A stretch of 64,000 bases of DNA from Galbula dea. Its lineage: Eukaryota > Chordata > Aves > Piciformes > Galbulidae. The position numbers and the translations under genes were made by a program. Location of the stretch: NCBI GenBank assembly GCA_013399015.1, contig VWZX01010552.1, forward strand, positions 70,792 through 134,791, written 5' to 3'. Under the pieces are notes generated by a model that saw only the letters and a list, made by a program, of their open reading frames with translations, did no database searches and was not told where the DNA came from. Shown piece by piece: positions 12,541-24,395 of the stretch. The first letter of the stretch is position 1. Each line of letters starts with the position of its first letter.

Positions 12541-13262
12541 ACCCTGGTATGTGGCCTGGGTTGACCCATGGGGAAGTGGGTGCACATCCCTGGCTTAGCA
12601 TCCCTTGTATTTCTTGTCCTACAGCCACTGGTGATCTCTGAGTGTAAGGTACAGACTTCAGGGGCATTCTTCCTGGGTCCAGACCCCAAATGGCCTGGAA
12701 GGGCACAGATTTGCACAGACCAGCCCAACAATGGATTCAGGGATGAGCAGTGATGTAGGACCCCCAGCAAGCCCCACAGTCGGTATGGTCTGAGCTCTCC
12801 CTGTCTATGTGTTCAGATCTCACTGCTGTATCCTGCCACGTAAATACAAGCCAGAATTTTAACTTGGTCCTTTCCCACTCCAGCTGCACTGACACAGGTC
12901 TCTGGACCATGCTGTGTCCGGGGAGCCAGCCAGGGCTCCCACCAAAAGACTCCAATGGCAAAGAGCCTTTAACCCCACCAACCCACACAGACCCAAGCTC
13001 CTGGTCAGCGTTTGCCCTCTGCATGCCCCCACCAGGCATGAGGAGTCCTTGGTAGCCAAGAAGCAGCTGTAACAGTGGCACAGACTCTGCTACCTGGGGT
13101 CCCAGTGGTACAGTCCGTGTACTGTCCCCAGCAGGATGTGGTGAGATGAGAGGGAGATGTGGGGTCCATGGTCCTGCAGGGATGCTCTGGGCTGTGGACC
13201 CTTTTAGCCATCCCACTCCAGGGCATAACACTCTCTCTTTCTCCCTGCTCTGTCTCCTCCAG

Positions 13263-13362
13263 ATGCACAGTCCCATCCCAGGCTTGGGCAGGGTGATGGT
13301 GTTCTTTGTGGCAGCCCTGGCATCAACCTCTATCGCCATCCCTGAGGGCTGGGGAGAGGAAG
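13263..13362 (+). CDS. IL11RA: IL11RA coding exon 1 (signal peptide)
   Basis: The exon encodes residues 1-33 plus one base of codon 34 and ends at a GTGAGC donor. A polypyrimidine-AG acceptor (CTCCTCCAG) ends at 13,262, so the ATG is the first base of the exon and the 5' UTR must lie on upstream exons. A hydrophobic core (VMVFFVAALAS) makes a signal peptide. Met12, just before that core, could also serve as a start. Confidence 0.88.
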
Positions 13363-16300
13363 GTGAGCCCCCTCAAGCCCTTCATGCAGTCCCCTATCTC
13401 CCAGGCATGGGGACCCTGCGGCACCTCATTCCCCTTAGGCAGGTACAAACCTACCAGAAACACAGCCCCACCGCAGTGGGTGTGCTCTGGCCAGTTCACC
13501 CCTGCAGCTGCCCATTGCCTAACCCCACCTGGGACCAGTCTTTCCTACTCCCCCATCGTGGTACCTCCATGAAGCAAGACCCCATAGCTAGTATTCACCT
13601 CCCCATCTAGGTAGAGTCCGAGGCTTCCCACCTGGACCCCGAGCCCTGGCGTTGGGTGGCATGGGGTGCTTAAACCCATCTGGGAATGTGTATGTTTCTC
13701 CAGGTGTGCAGTATGGACAGGTGGGGACAGACGTGACCCTGTTGTGCACTGGTGCCCGTGCCGGGTAGGTGTCTTCTGTACACACTGGAGGATTTATCCA
13801 ATGTGATGGGTTACAAGGTGGGCCTGGGGTGACCTTGCTGTCCCCATCCTCTAATGCCACCTGTGTGGTTTCTCTTCCCAAGGTTGCCAGTGCAGTGGAG
13901 ACGGATAGGTGCTGCATCACTGCCAGAGGGCTCAGCCATACAGCAGGGAGCCCTGGTGCTGCCACATGCCAGCTTAGCAACCAGAGGAACCTACAGCTGC
14001 CACGGCGAGGACGGCAGCCTCCTGCACGCTGTGTCCCTGCGGCTGGGGTGTGAGTAATGGGTCCACAGGCATCCCTGGCAGGTGCTTGTGAAGAGGGGAG
14101 TTCAGGATGACATAGGGGTCCCTGCATGCCAGCTGGGCTGGAAGATAAGGGACCCGTCACTGACTGTCTCTTCTTCCTGGACTCCAGACCTGCCTGGAGT
14201 CCCCTTTGTGTCCTGTAGAGCATCTGACTATGAGAATTTCTCCTGCTCCTGGACTTCTAGTGTGGAGACCTTCCTCCCCACCAGATACATTACCACCTAC
14301 AGGTGATGTATTCCTACAAGGCACGGGTCTAGGGTGTTTACAATGCAAGCCCTGAGTGTTAGCCAAGGGTAACTACCAAATCCTACCAGCCATCCTGGGT
14401 TCACCTCCTGCCCCAGGATCTATGCTGCACCCCAATCATGTTTTGGGGTGAGCAGAGAACCAAACATAGGCTTGCTTCAAGGGGCATCCCCCAGCAGCGT
14501 TGGGGAACCAGCCCAGGCAGGCTCCCTCCCTGCCAACAGCTGTGCCAGCACCAGAGGGGCTTTGAAAGAGAAGCAGGTCGTCTACAAGTTGCTGAACGCT
14601 TCGGCATGCTTCAGGATAAAAGGAGCCTGGACAGCATTGCTGCTTCTAATTATCCCGGCAGGGCAAACTAGTGGTCTGCTTTGAAGTCAGCTGGAGCTCA
14701 TAAAGCAGAGCCCTGCTGAAAGCTGCAGGAGCTGGGGGGCTGGGCACTGGGCAAGGAGGGGGATGTGTGGAATGTCAGGGGCTCAGTGGAGAGGGGGCAG
14801 TGGGAAGCAGGGGGCTTTGGGGGCTGTAGGGTAAGGGCAAAGCTAGCTACTGTGGAGCTGCTTTTTATCAGTGTCCCTGTACTGCTGCTGTACAATTACA
14901 CCTTGGGCAGAGTCAGACCCTCCTGGGCAACCCACTGTCTTCTGGGACCCCAGCTTCTTCTGCCAAGCTACTTGCTGGCAGGACTGGGTACGTGTTACCC
15001 CTGTTCTGTGTTGCCTGTCTGGATCAGTGTGGGAGTCAGGGGCTGCTCTTAAGTGCAGAGATACCTATCCCTCCTGTGGGTCATGGTAGGGTTGGCTTTA
15101 TGCTGTCCCCTCCTCCTTACCATCCGCTTTTTCATCTCACTTCATGACAGGAAGAAATTGCTGACAGATGAAGAGAAGCAGAGGTAGGACTGACTCCCAA
15201 CCCGATCCTGCTCCCTGGGGATTTGCCCTCATCCTGAAGGCTCTGCCACTGTCCTAAGCAGGGTCCCCAAAGTGAGGGCTGGGGTTCCCCATGGGTGAGC
15301 CAATTACCTAAGCCTGGAGGCCTGGGAGAAGGATTTGCCCCAGGGAGGGACCTTCCCAGGAGGGACTGTGGGGCTAGGGTCATACTCAGAAGAATGTGCC
15401 GAGCTCTGGAAGGGTGACAGCAGCTTAGCCGTAACAGGGGCTGCCTTCTCCTTCAGGCTTTTTGCATGGGGGTCTCCATGCTCTTTAGCAGCACTGGGAA
15501 ACTCTGCATGTCACCACCCTGCCTCCCTGTCTGCAGGAACAAGAATGGGCATGTGGGACCATGCCTGCAGGATCCATCCCGCCCTGACACCTGCACTGTC
15601 CATAGATCAGAGTTTTGGAGCATCTACCGCCTTAACATCACTGAGGTGAACCCCCTGGGCTCCAGCTTCCGACTCCTGGATGTCACCATGCAGGCGATCA
15701 GTGAGTCCACCTCCATCCATCTGTCTATCCCAGTGTCTGTCCATCCCCCAGGCATCCAGCCGTAGGTGGCAGTGGGGAGCCCAACACTCCTCTGCATGAC
15801 AGTGCAGTGTGATGAGGGCTCCCTGTCATGTCCCACACAGTTAAGCCAGACCCTCCAGAGGGCTTGGTGGTGGAACCCATCCCCCTGGCCCCACGGCGGC
15901 TCCACGTGAGCTGGAAGTACCCCTCCTCCTGGCCCAAGGAACCCCACTTCCAGCTCAGGTTTCGTCTCCAGTACCGGCCGGTTATCCACCGCTCCTGGTC
16001 TGTGGTAAGTGGTGAGCAAAGAAAGGCAAAGCCTGCAGGCAAGCAGGGTGGGCGCAGGGCCAGGCAGTGCAACAAGGGGTACCCTTGCCTGTGCAACAGC
16101 TCCCCTCTGCCCGGTGCAGGTGGAGACGGTGAACCTGTCCGAGGTGATCACGGATGCCTTTGCTGGGCTGGAGCACGTGGTCCAAGTCAGTGCCAAGGAT
16201 TTTCTAGATGCAGGAAACTGGAGCGAGTGGAGCGCCGAGGCACGAGCAACACCAGTCAGAGGTGCGAGACAGGGACAAGCTGCAGACCCCAGCACCTCTA

Positions 16301-18000
16301 CTACGTTGTGCCATCCCTCCCAAAAAACTCTCCAGCAACCTGGGCTGCCCCTTTCCAGCTCCTTCCCCACAGCACCCATCCCCTAAATATGAGCCAGAGC
16401 AAGTCCCAACTCCTGTGGTCCCTTAAAGTTGATCTAAAAAGTTGGTCCTGTGCACTACCCAAAAACTCACCCCTTGGCAGGAGGCAGACCTGCAAGGGGG
16501 CAAAGCCTCTCCTGGCCTCGTGGTAGGCTGCAGCTGTGCAGCTGCCACTTGGGGATGCCCCCTGCACAGGCTCAAGGCAGAGCAGGACTCCCAGAGCACC
16601 ACTAGTACCACAGGGTCAGCCTTGGTCTCATGGGACCTCTGGGCCATAAGGACATGCTTCTTTGCTCCTCTTTGTGGCTTCCTGAGGTGCTGCCCATGCT
16701 TTTGGGTGAGTGTTTCCCATCTCCTCTGTCCTTCCAGATCTGGTCACTGCAGCAAATGAAGAAACCACTACAGATGGCAGCCAGGAGAGACTGGCTGAGG
16801 AGCCCTCTCAGGCTCCCAACCCTGAGCCCATCAGTGAGTAGTGCTGGGGGTGCCAGGCAGGAATGGGGGCTGCCTGCAGGCAGCAGTCTACGTGGGCATA
16901 TGTGTGACTTGAAAAAGATGGGAAGTGTCTCTTGCACCATGCTTGTGTGTTGCTGGGGTGCTGAGCTCTCCAGGAGCTTGCAATAGTGTCCCCCAGGTGC
17001 TGGGGGTTGTGGCATCCCTCAGCCATGAGAGTCTTTCTGTCCCAGACCGCAGTGACCCCCTGGAGAAGGTGGCTGTCCTGGTGTCCCTCGGGGTCTTTGC
17101 CTTCTTCATCCTGGCTGCTGTTCTCATCATCAGCATTCTCATCTGGTAGGTTGGGTTTTGAGAGGGACGGGTCTGCATGATTGCTATCCCTGTACCACTC
17201 TTTCCCCAAACCCTGAGCATGGGGTGCACCATATCCCCTCAAGCCCTGCTCTGGGGTCCCTGCCCAAACAGACTTGATGCCAACCCTGTAAGGTAGTTTA
17301 TAATTCTTTTGTCCCACTGGCCACATCAAAACCTCTTCCCAGCACACCCCACTGCTGTGGTACTGAATAGGCTGCTTGGAATCTTTCTCATCAGCGCACA
17401 GTTACGGGACCTTTCGCTGTATCCCTGAAAGATGCTGCTGCTATTAAAATCACCCAGAGGATCCTGCCTTGCTGGAGACTCTTGTGATCAAGAGTCAGGG
17501 CAAAGACTGTCCATATGTCTTTGCTCCCTAGGAATCCTGCCCCTTGGAAGTCCTGCCGAGTAGTCCTGTCACCAGGTCCCCTCTCATCCTGCTGCATCTG
17601 GGCTTTCCCTATCATGCTGTGGCTCTGCCAATCTCCATCCTAGCCCTGCTGTATCTTGTGACAGTCTCCTGCTGTAGCCCTAGAGCTGACCTACTGGAGT
17701 GGCTGGGCACAGCTGGATGGGGGTGGAAACACAGACAGTCCCAATGCCTGGGGGGGCTGCTCAGGGTTCTAAAGCCCCACTGCTCTGTCCCCAGGCTCCG
17801 GATGAGGAAACACAGCAAGAACAAGACTAAATCCCACAACTTCTTGGTTGCTGCCACCCACTTGAAGGCACTGCCAAGTGAGTTGGGGTGCAGGGGTTGG
17901 TAAATTGGGGGGAGTGCAGGGAGGGAGTGAGGAGTGGGAAGCAGATCATTGTCTCCCCGACCCTCTACCCTCTCTCTTGGCAGAAGCCCAGATCCTGTAG
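13263..18000 (+). CDS. IL11RA: Interleukin-11 receptor subunit alpha
   Basis: This cell-surface receptor chain binds IL-11 and then recruits gp130, which signals. Twelve coding exons join in consistent phase: 13263-13362, 13704-13764, 13883-14049, 14188-14302, 15151-15183, 15537-15700, 15841-16004, 16120-16261, 16738-16833, 17046-17145, 17795-17877 and 17984-18000. All introns are GT-AG. The product is 413 residues; human IL11RA is 422. Order: signal peptide, Ig domain (Cys48, Cys93), FNIII domain D2 with paired cysteines (119/129, 168/178), FNIII domain D3 with WSEWS at 302-306, a stalk, a membrane helix (about 356-380) and a short basic tail. Phrases such as DYENFSC, TEVNPLG, RLLDV and KDFLDAG are family hallmarks that separate it from CNTFR, which is GPI-anchored. 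Asn126, Asn192 and Asn273 are N-glycosylation sequons. No frameshift or lost key residue is seen, so the gene looks functional. Confidence 0.95.
13704..14049 (+). CDS. IL11RA: IL11RA exons 2-3 (Ig-like domain D1)
   Basis: Exon 2 is 13704-13764 and exon 3 is 13883-14049. Together they encode the N-terminal Ig-like domain: a strand starting GVQYGQ, Cys48, Trp59 in the VQWRR strand, and the GTYSC motif with Cys93. The donor after exon 3 is GTGAGT. The exon 2 donor (GTAGGT) is weaker but gives the correct phase into exon 3. Confidence 0.9.
14188..15700 (+). CDS. IL11RA: IL11RA exons 4-6 (cytokine receptor domain D2)
   Basis: The exons are 14188-14302, a 33-base microexon at 15151-15183, and 15537-15700. 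They encode the first fibronectin III-like cytokine receptor domain. Cys119 and Cys129 (FSCSW) form one conserved pair and Cys168 and Cys178 the other. NFS (Asn126) and NIT (Asn192) are sequons. The microexon is flanked by a consensus acceptor (ATGACAG) and a GTAGGA donor. Its length matches the residues between TTYR and the GPCLQ segment, so it is needed for the frame. Confidence 0.88.
15841..16261 (+). CDS. IL11RA: IL11RA exons 7-8 (D3, WSEWS)
   Basis: The exons are 15841-16004 and 16120-16261. They encode the membrane-proximal cytokine-binding fibronectin III domain, beginning KPDPPEGL after a phase-1 join. Exon 7 carries the FRLQYRP strand. Exon 8 carries the ITDAFAGLEH loop, KDFLDAG and the WSEWS box at residues 302-306. 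Mammalian IL11RA has Thr in the middle of that box. Confidence 0.93.
16738..17145 (+). CDS. IL11RA: IL11RA exons 9-10 (stalk and membrane helix)
   Basis: Exon 9 (16738-16833) encodes a Thr/Glu/Pro-rich stalk of about 32 residues, shorter than the mammalian one. This accounts for much of the length difference from human. Exon 10 (17046-17145) encodes a juxtamembrane DPLEK segment and a hydrophobic helix of about 25 residues ending in Trp381, whose codon is split by the intron. A membrane helix argues against the GPI-anchored paralogue CNTFR. Confidence 0.88.
17795..18000 (+). CDS. IL11RA: IL11RA exons 11-12 (cytoplasmic tail, stop)
   Basis: Exon 11 (17795-17877) starts with LRMRK, the basic stop-transfer segment also found in mammals, followed by a Ser/Lys/Asn-rich tail. 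Exon 12 (17984-18000) encodes the last five residues and a TAG stop. The tail of about 32 residues has no JAK-binding Box 1, as expected for this non-signalling alpha chain. Confidence 0.87.
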
Positions 18001-18480
18001 TGAGCCCTGGCTGATTCCTGCTCCATACACCCGCTCATCCACACATGGGACTTGATGCCACTGCTGGCCCCCAAGGACCCCGCACCTCCCGGGTCCCCAT
18101 GGCCATAGACATTGCTGGACCCCCCTATCAGCCTTGGGGCACAGGATGGATCCTAAGGAGAGAGGTTCTGCTGCCAGGAGCTTTGGGCTGCCCATGCGCA
18201 CCAGGAGCCGCCTGGAGGCACCTTGGACTTGGGGCGATGGGCCAGCCCCACCGCTGACCGCTGCTGAACACATGGGGATAAGACGCTGAGCCAGTCCCAC
18301 TTCACTGCCTAGTGTCGAGGGGGACCATGAGTGCAGGCCCCCAAGAGTGCCTTGCCCATAACCCACCTCCAGCTGCCAGCAGGCAGAAGGGACAACACCC
18401 CCCTGCCCCCACCCCCTCCCCCTCTGACCTGTGCTGTGGCTGGACAGAACAGTCATGCCAATAAAGGGGATAGCATTGGC
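18001..18480 (+). terminator. IL11RA: IL11RA 3' UTR and polyadenylation signal
   Basis: Non-coding sequence follows the stop codon. A canonical AATAAA lies at 18,460-18,465, so cleavage is expected at about 18,480. The 3' UTR is therefore about 480 bases and free of CR1 sequence. Confidence 0.75.
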
Positions 18481-20814
18481 ACTGCCGAGGCAAGACCACC
18501 TTGCAGATTGTGCTGCGCCCAGGGGAGAGGTGAGTGGCACTGAATGAGATGCCAGCTTGGGGATGGTCCTTCCAGGAGGTGCACAGGCAGCAAGGCTGGT
18601 TCCTAAATAGGTCAACTCCCTCTCCAGGCTACTGGAGGGACTCAGAGAGACCCTCACCCACACCAGCCCTTGCTGAGTGCCAGCAGAGGATGCAGGAAAC
18701 TGCTTGGGACATCTCCCCTGCCCTCTCCAGCTCAGTAGGGGGAACAGGATCCTCTGCACAGACCCCCTTGCTTGGCATGTGGCCCCCTTCCTGCACTTTG
18801 ACCCAGCCCCTCTAAAGGCTTCCATATGTTGGCACCTCCCAATCCCAGTGCTTGGCGAGAGCAGCCCTACGCTGGGTGGAAATACAGGCAGTGGTGGTGC
18901 CGGGAGCAGAGCCAGCATTGTGCCTACCCTATCAAGGATGCATGTCACTCCTGGGTGGGGCCTGGGGCTGATCCTTGAAGCCTGTAGAGGGAGAATTCCC
19001 AAAAGGGTTGTCAGGAAAACTAGATTCGAAGGGACTGAAAGAGGGCTGTGTCTTTTGCAATGGATTGTGTGCCTACAGACCCCTCTGCCCTTTCTAGGAG
19101 CCCCTGCGCTTCCACCCTGGGTGTAGTGACAGGGAGGCTGCCTGTGCCAGTGCTTGGCTTTGGAGAGTCCTAGCTCCTTGCTGCCCCTGGTGAGCATACT
19201 CACCCTGGATGAGCCAGATGGGGGTCAGCCCTCCATCTGCAGTATGCTACGGGGGTGGCACCATCCTTAGACAGGAGTAGGGCTATCCATAGAGCAAGTA
19301 AGGCAAGTAACCAAGCTAGGGAGGATAAAGGCGCCAGGTTCTGTCTGGACTTTCAGGCCCAGCAGCTACATGCGCTCTGCCAGATGTATCCCAGAACTTG
19401 CCAGCTCCAGCTATTTCATAGTGCCGTCACCTACTGGACTCTGGTCCCCAGCATCCAGCCCAGCCATCACCCTTTCTGATGTGTCACAGTCACCCTTGTT
19501 TCCCCTCAGCTTCCAGCATGGCATGAGCAGCCCTTTCCACTTGGAAACATCCTCTTATCACCACCTGATCCCACACCCCTGCGACTGTGGAGGGGATCAG
19601 GGCTGTGGTTGTCCATAGGATACTGTTGAACATGGGTGATGTCCATCCTGTAGCTGTGGCTCCCAGTGCTGCAAACACTGCAGTGGTTTCCCAGCACCTG
19701 GTTCTAGTTTAGAGGCTGACGCTTTCTTGAGATGCATGAGTGCAACAGCAAGAAAATGGGAGAGAGTGTGAGCTAGCAGCACTGGCCCCCATGTCCTGCC
19801 TACTTAAAAACTCCAGGAAGTCCAGGCATGCTCCAAACAGAGGGAGGTGGCTGCTGGCTGGGGGAGCACACACCACCAGAGCCTTGGACATCCACAGTGT
19901 AATGTGTGCCTGCATTATGCAGGCAAGCTCAGGCAGCTAGATGAGAAATTACAGGTTGACCCATAGTTGTCCTGTCTCCATGTGACAAACCATGTGTCCC
20001 CTTCCTTAGCTGAGCCTTGCCTGGCCAGGTGAGGGGAACAGCGAGTTCTGATGACCAGCACAGCTTCAGGGTAAGAGGTGTTCATCAGGTCTTCATCAAT
20101 GCATCCTGCTGTCCTTGACCATGGAGGGTGGCCCCTTTCATGGAAGCTTTAGGCACAGGACCTGCCACTCATTTGGCAGGTGGAGATATCAAGAGCAGGT
20201 GAGAGGTCTTCACACCACCACGAAGTCTTGTCTGCCCATACTGTGGCTGCTTGCATGGATGCCCCATGGCTTATCTTACTGCCCCAGCAGACTGTAAGTG
20301 TGGCACAGGCATCAGGGACCCCAAGGAAGCAGCAAATTAGTGCTTTGGGGGTAACAATGCTTAGGGCTGGGTGCTGCACTCCCAGCTGCCTGGGGTGGGC
20401 AGGATACCCTTGTGCTGAACATGGGTGAACAGGGCCTTCCTCTGGACCAGTGAAGATGAAAGGGGAGAGCTGGGATGAGCAGCAATCTGGGATAAAGGAG
20501 AGGGCTCCAGATGCTAAAGTCAATTTTGCCTTCAAGCCTTGAAGAAAAACAGGAAGGGACAATGAAATCAGCCTGAGTGCCAGCACCTCCCTGTCCTGCT
20601 TCCTCCAGTCTCAGGCTCTCTGGTGACTTGCCCAGCTGCTGAGTGAGCAGGAGGCTTCCTGCAGTGGGCTGGAGCCCCTCCTGGACACACTCTGCCCTGA
20701 GTAGGCAGAGGCACATCCAAACTTCTCTTGCTGCTGTATCCCACCCTCCCCAGGGCAGATGCTGTGCCAGAATTGCTGGGGGAACTGGTACAAGCCAGGC
20801 CTGGAGGTGCCGAG
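18481..20814. other. Intergenic DNA, nothing recognised
   Basis: No gene or repeat is recognisable between the IL11RA 3' end and the first intergenic CR1 copy. Open frames of up to about 400 codons on minus overlap IL11RA exons or show no family likeness, and are taken as chance. Confidence 0.35.
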
Positions 20815-22573
20815 GCACAGATGGAGCTGAACTTGGCAAGAGATGTAAAAAACAATAAAAAGGGTTCTATTAACCTTAATCAGAAAAGGAAGGTCAGTGT
20901 ATGTGTCTCCCCTCTGATGAACAAGAGTGGAAAATAGGTCATAATGGATATGGAGAAGGCTGAGCTACTCAATGAGTTCTTCATTTCAGTCTTTACTAGT
21001 AGCCAAGCTTCTTGCACTGACCAAGAATCGGTAGCCCTAGGTGAGTGTTGGGGGGGTGATGGATCACCTACTGAAACTTGACAAGAACAAGTCTGTGGGC
21101 CCTGATGACATATATCCTAGGGTCCTGGGGGATTGGCTGATGTAGTTGCAGGACCACTCTCCATCATATTTGTCAAGTCATGGTGGTGAGGTGAAGTCCC
21201 ACATGTCTGGAAAAAAGGGGAACCTCACCCCTATTTTTAAACAGAGTAGAAAGGAGGGCCCAGGGAATATGCCGGTGAGCCACACCTCTGTGCCTGAGAA
21301 GATCATGGAGCGGACTGTCATGAAGTGATATTGAGGCACATGCGAGACAAAGAGGTGAAGCTAGAAAGCCAGCATGGATTCACTAAGGGCAAATTGTGCC
21401 TGACTAATCTGGTGGCCTTCTGTTTTGGAGTAACTGCAACAGTTGATGAGGGAAGACCAATTGATATAGTCTACCTATATAGATTTTTGTAAGGCCTTTG
21501 ATACAGTTTCACATGACATCCTTATCACTAAATTGGAGAGGTATGGATTTGAAGGGTGGACTATTCAGTGGATAGGAAATTGGCCGGATGGACACAGACA
21601 GAGAGTTGCGATCAATGGTTCTGTGTCTAGGTGGAGACCAGTGATGAGCAGTGTCCCTCAGGGCTCTGTCTTGGGACTGGTGCTCTTCAATATCTTTATT
21701 AATGGCTGAGACAGAGGTATTGAGTTTACCCTCAGCAAGTCTGCAGATGACACGAAGCTGAGTGGTGTTGTTGATACGCCAGAAGGGAGGGCTGCCATCC
21801 AGAGGGACCTGGACAAACTTGAAAAATGGGCCCATGAGAAGTTGAAGTTCAATAAGTCCAAGTGTAAGGTCCTGCATCTGGGTAGGGGCAATCCAAGATC
21901 TAAGTGCAAACTGGGAGAGGAACTTGTTGAGAGAAGCCCTGTAGAGAAGGACTTGGTGGTCATGATGATGAAAAGGTGGATATAAGCCAGCAATGTATAC
22001 TCACAGCCCAGAAAGCCAACTGTATCCTGGGCTGCATCAGGAGAGGCACGACCAGCAGGTCTAGGGACGTGATTCTGCCTCTCTACTCTGCCCTCTTGAG
22101 GCCCCGACTGGAGTACTGCATCCAGTTCTGGCGTCCTCAGCATTAAGAAGAATGTGGAAGTGTTGGAGCAGGTCCAACGAAGAGCCACAAAGATAAGCAG
22201 AGGACTGGAGCATCTCCGCTATGAGGACAGGCTGAGGGAGCTGGGACTGTTTATCCTGGAGAAGAGAAGGCTTCAGGGGGATTGCATAGCAGCCTTTCAG
22301 TACCTAAAGGGAGATTACAAGATAGAGGGGGAGAGTCTTTTCACCTGGTTGGATTGCAGTAGGACAAGGGGGGGTGGATGTAAACTGAAGGAGGGGAGAT
22401 GAGGTCCTTTACTCAGAGGGTGGTTGCCCCATCCCTGGCAGTGTTCAAGGCCAGGCTGGATGTGGCCCTGGGAAACCTGGTCTACTGTGTGGTGTCCCTG
22501 CCCATGTCAGGGGGCTTGGAGGTAGACGATCTTTTAAGGTTCCTTCCAACCTGGGCCATTCTATGATTCTATG
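20815..22573 (+). mobile_element. CR1 LINE copy, 5'-truncated
   Basis: The plus strand carries a decayed CR1 ORF2 from the linker before the reverse transcriptase domain through the C-terminus to the tail, which ends in the ATTCTATG-type octamer repeat at 22,561-22,573. Recognisable pieces are an RT segment with YIDFCKAFDTVSH-like wording near 21,475-21,510, an SVPQGSVLG-like segment near 21,650 and a SADDTKLSG-like segment near 21,740. Many frameshifts and stops break the frame, so it is not mobile. Confidence 0.85.
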
Positions 22574-23218
22574 CTGAAGCCATGCCTTGTCAAAGCAGCT
22601 TATGGGCTGCATCCACGAGGAGGGATGGGTCCAGCTCCCTTGCATGGCCTGGCTCCTGCTGGGGACAATGCTAAATGGCAGGGAAGGTCACAGAATCACA
22701 GAATATTAGGAGTTGGAAGGGACCTTGAAAGATGATCTAGTCGAACCCCCCTGCCACAGCAGGATTCCCTAGACCAGGTCACACAGAAGCGCGTCCAGAT
22801 GGGTTTTGAATACCTCCAGAGAAGAAGACTCCANTCCAGAGAAGAAGCCTCCACAGCCTCTCTAGGCAGTCTGTTCCAGTGCCCTGGCACCCTCACTGGG
22901 AAAAAATTTCTATGTGTGTTCACACGGAATCTCCTATGCTTCAGCTTACAACCATTGCCTCTTGTCCTGTCACTGAGCCTCACCGGGAAGAGCCTAACCC
23001 CATCCTCCTGACACCTACCCTTCACATACTTAAAAGCATAGATGAGGTATTCCTTTAGTCTCCTCTTCTCCAAGCTAAAGAGACCCAGCTCCCTCAGCCT
23101 TTCCTCATAAGGAAGATGTTCCACCCCCTTCATCATCTTTGTGGCTCTGCACTGGACTCTTTCAAGCAGTTCCCTATCCTTCTTCAACTGAGGGGCGCAG
23201 AACTGGACACAAGATTCC

Positions 23219-23434
23219 NNNNNNNNNNNNNNNNNNNNNNNNNNNNNNNNNNNNNNNNNNNNNNNNNNNNNNNNNNNNNNNNNNNNNNNNNNNNNNNNNN
23301 NNNNNNNNNNNNNNNNNNNNNNNNNNNNNNNNNNNNNNNNNNNNNNNNNNNNNNNNNNNNNNNNNNNNNNNNNNNNNNNNNNNNNNNNNNNNNNNNNNNN
23401 NNNNNNNNNNNNNNNNNNNNNNNNNNNNNNNNNN
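23219..23434. other. Assembly gap (216 N)
   Basis: A run of 216 undetermined bases lies inside a CR1 copy. The flanks are consecutive parts of the same element, so the true content is probably just CR1 RT sequence. Confidence 0.95.
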
Positions 23435-23906
23435 AGTTCACAATCCACCTCACTACCCAATCAGCCAGAGCACACTTCCTCAGTTTAGCTGCAAGGATGC
23501 TGTGGGAGACAGTGTCAAATGCTTTACTGAAATCAAGATAAAGCACATCCAGTGCCCTACCCTCATCTATCCACCTGGTTATGTCCTCATCAAAGGCTAT
23601 CAGGTTGGTCAAACGTGACTTCCCCTTGGTAAACCCATGCTGGCTGCTCACAATGACCCCCTTATCCTTGATATGCTTACAGACAGAGTCAAGCATAAAG
23701 TGTTCCATCACGTTTCCGGGAATGGAGGTGAGGCTGACCGGTCTATAGTTACCCGGCCTCTCCTTCTTGCCCTTTTTGAATAATGGAGTGATGTTTGCCA
23801 TCCTCCAATCCCCAGGCACCTCTCCTGTTCCCCAGGACTTATCAAAGATGATGGAAAGGGGCCTGGCAATGACTTCTGGCAGGTACCTCAGCACCCATGG
23901 GTGCAT
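23435..23906 (-). pseudogene. CR1 reverse transcriptase fragment
   Basis: An open frame of about 157 codons encodes the N-terminal part of the CR1 reverse transcriptase: fingers motifs EVPGDWR and NYRPVSLTS, then the motif-A strand LDFSKAFDTV with its catalytic aspartate. The frame runs into the N gap before motif C. A frame break separates it from the endonuclease part upstream. Confidence 0.87.
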
Positions 23907-24395
23907 CCCATCAGGACCTATGGATTTATGGATGTCCAGAAGGCTTAACTATTCCCTAACCCAGCCCTCTTCAACAAAGGAAAACTCCTCCAGTATCCTA
24001 ACGCCATGTGGGGAATCAGGGTTCTGAGGCCCCTGAGGACAGTCTCTAAGAGTATAGACAGAGACAAAGAAGGCATTCAGTAACTCCACCATCTTTGTAT
24101 CTTCTGTCACCAAGGTACCCACCTCATTCAGCAGGGGGCCTACATTGCCTCTAGTGTTAGTTTTTCCTCCAGTGTATTTGAAGAAGCCCTTCCTATTGTC
24201 CTTGATGTCCCTTGCAAGGTTTAATTCCAGAGAGGCCTTAGCTTTCCTAGTTACCTCCCTACAACATGTGACAAGAGTCTTGTACTCTTCCCAGGTGGCC
24301 AGCTCCTCCTTCCATGACCTGTAGACTCTCTTCTTCCACTTGAGTTTGCCCAGCACTTCCCTACTTAGCCATGCAGGTCTCCTGGCTCCCTTCCT

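Noticed and set aside
1..13000. GALT, SIGMAR1 or CNTFR exons upstream of IL11RA
   Set aside because: Expected from mammalian synteny, but none of their conserved segments could be read in any frame.
17965..19203. 412-codon open frame on minus overlapping the IL11RA 3' end
   Set aside because: It is antisense to IL11RA exon 12 and the 3' UTR, has low-complexity composition, and shows no family likeness. Long chance frames are expected in GC-rich DNA.
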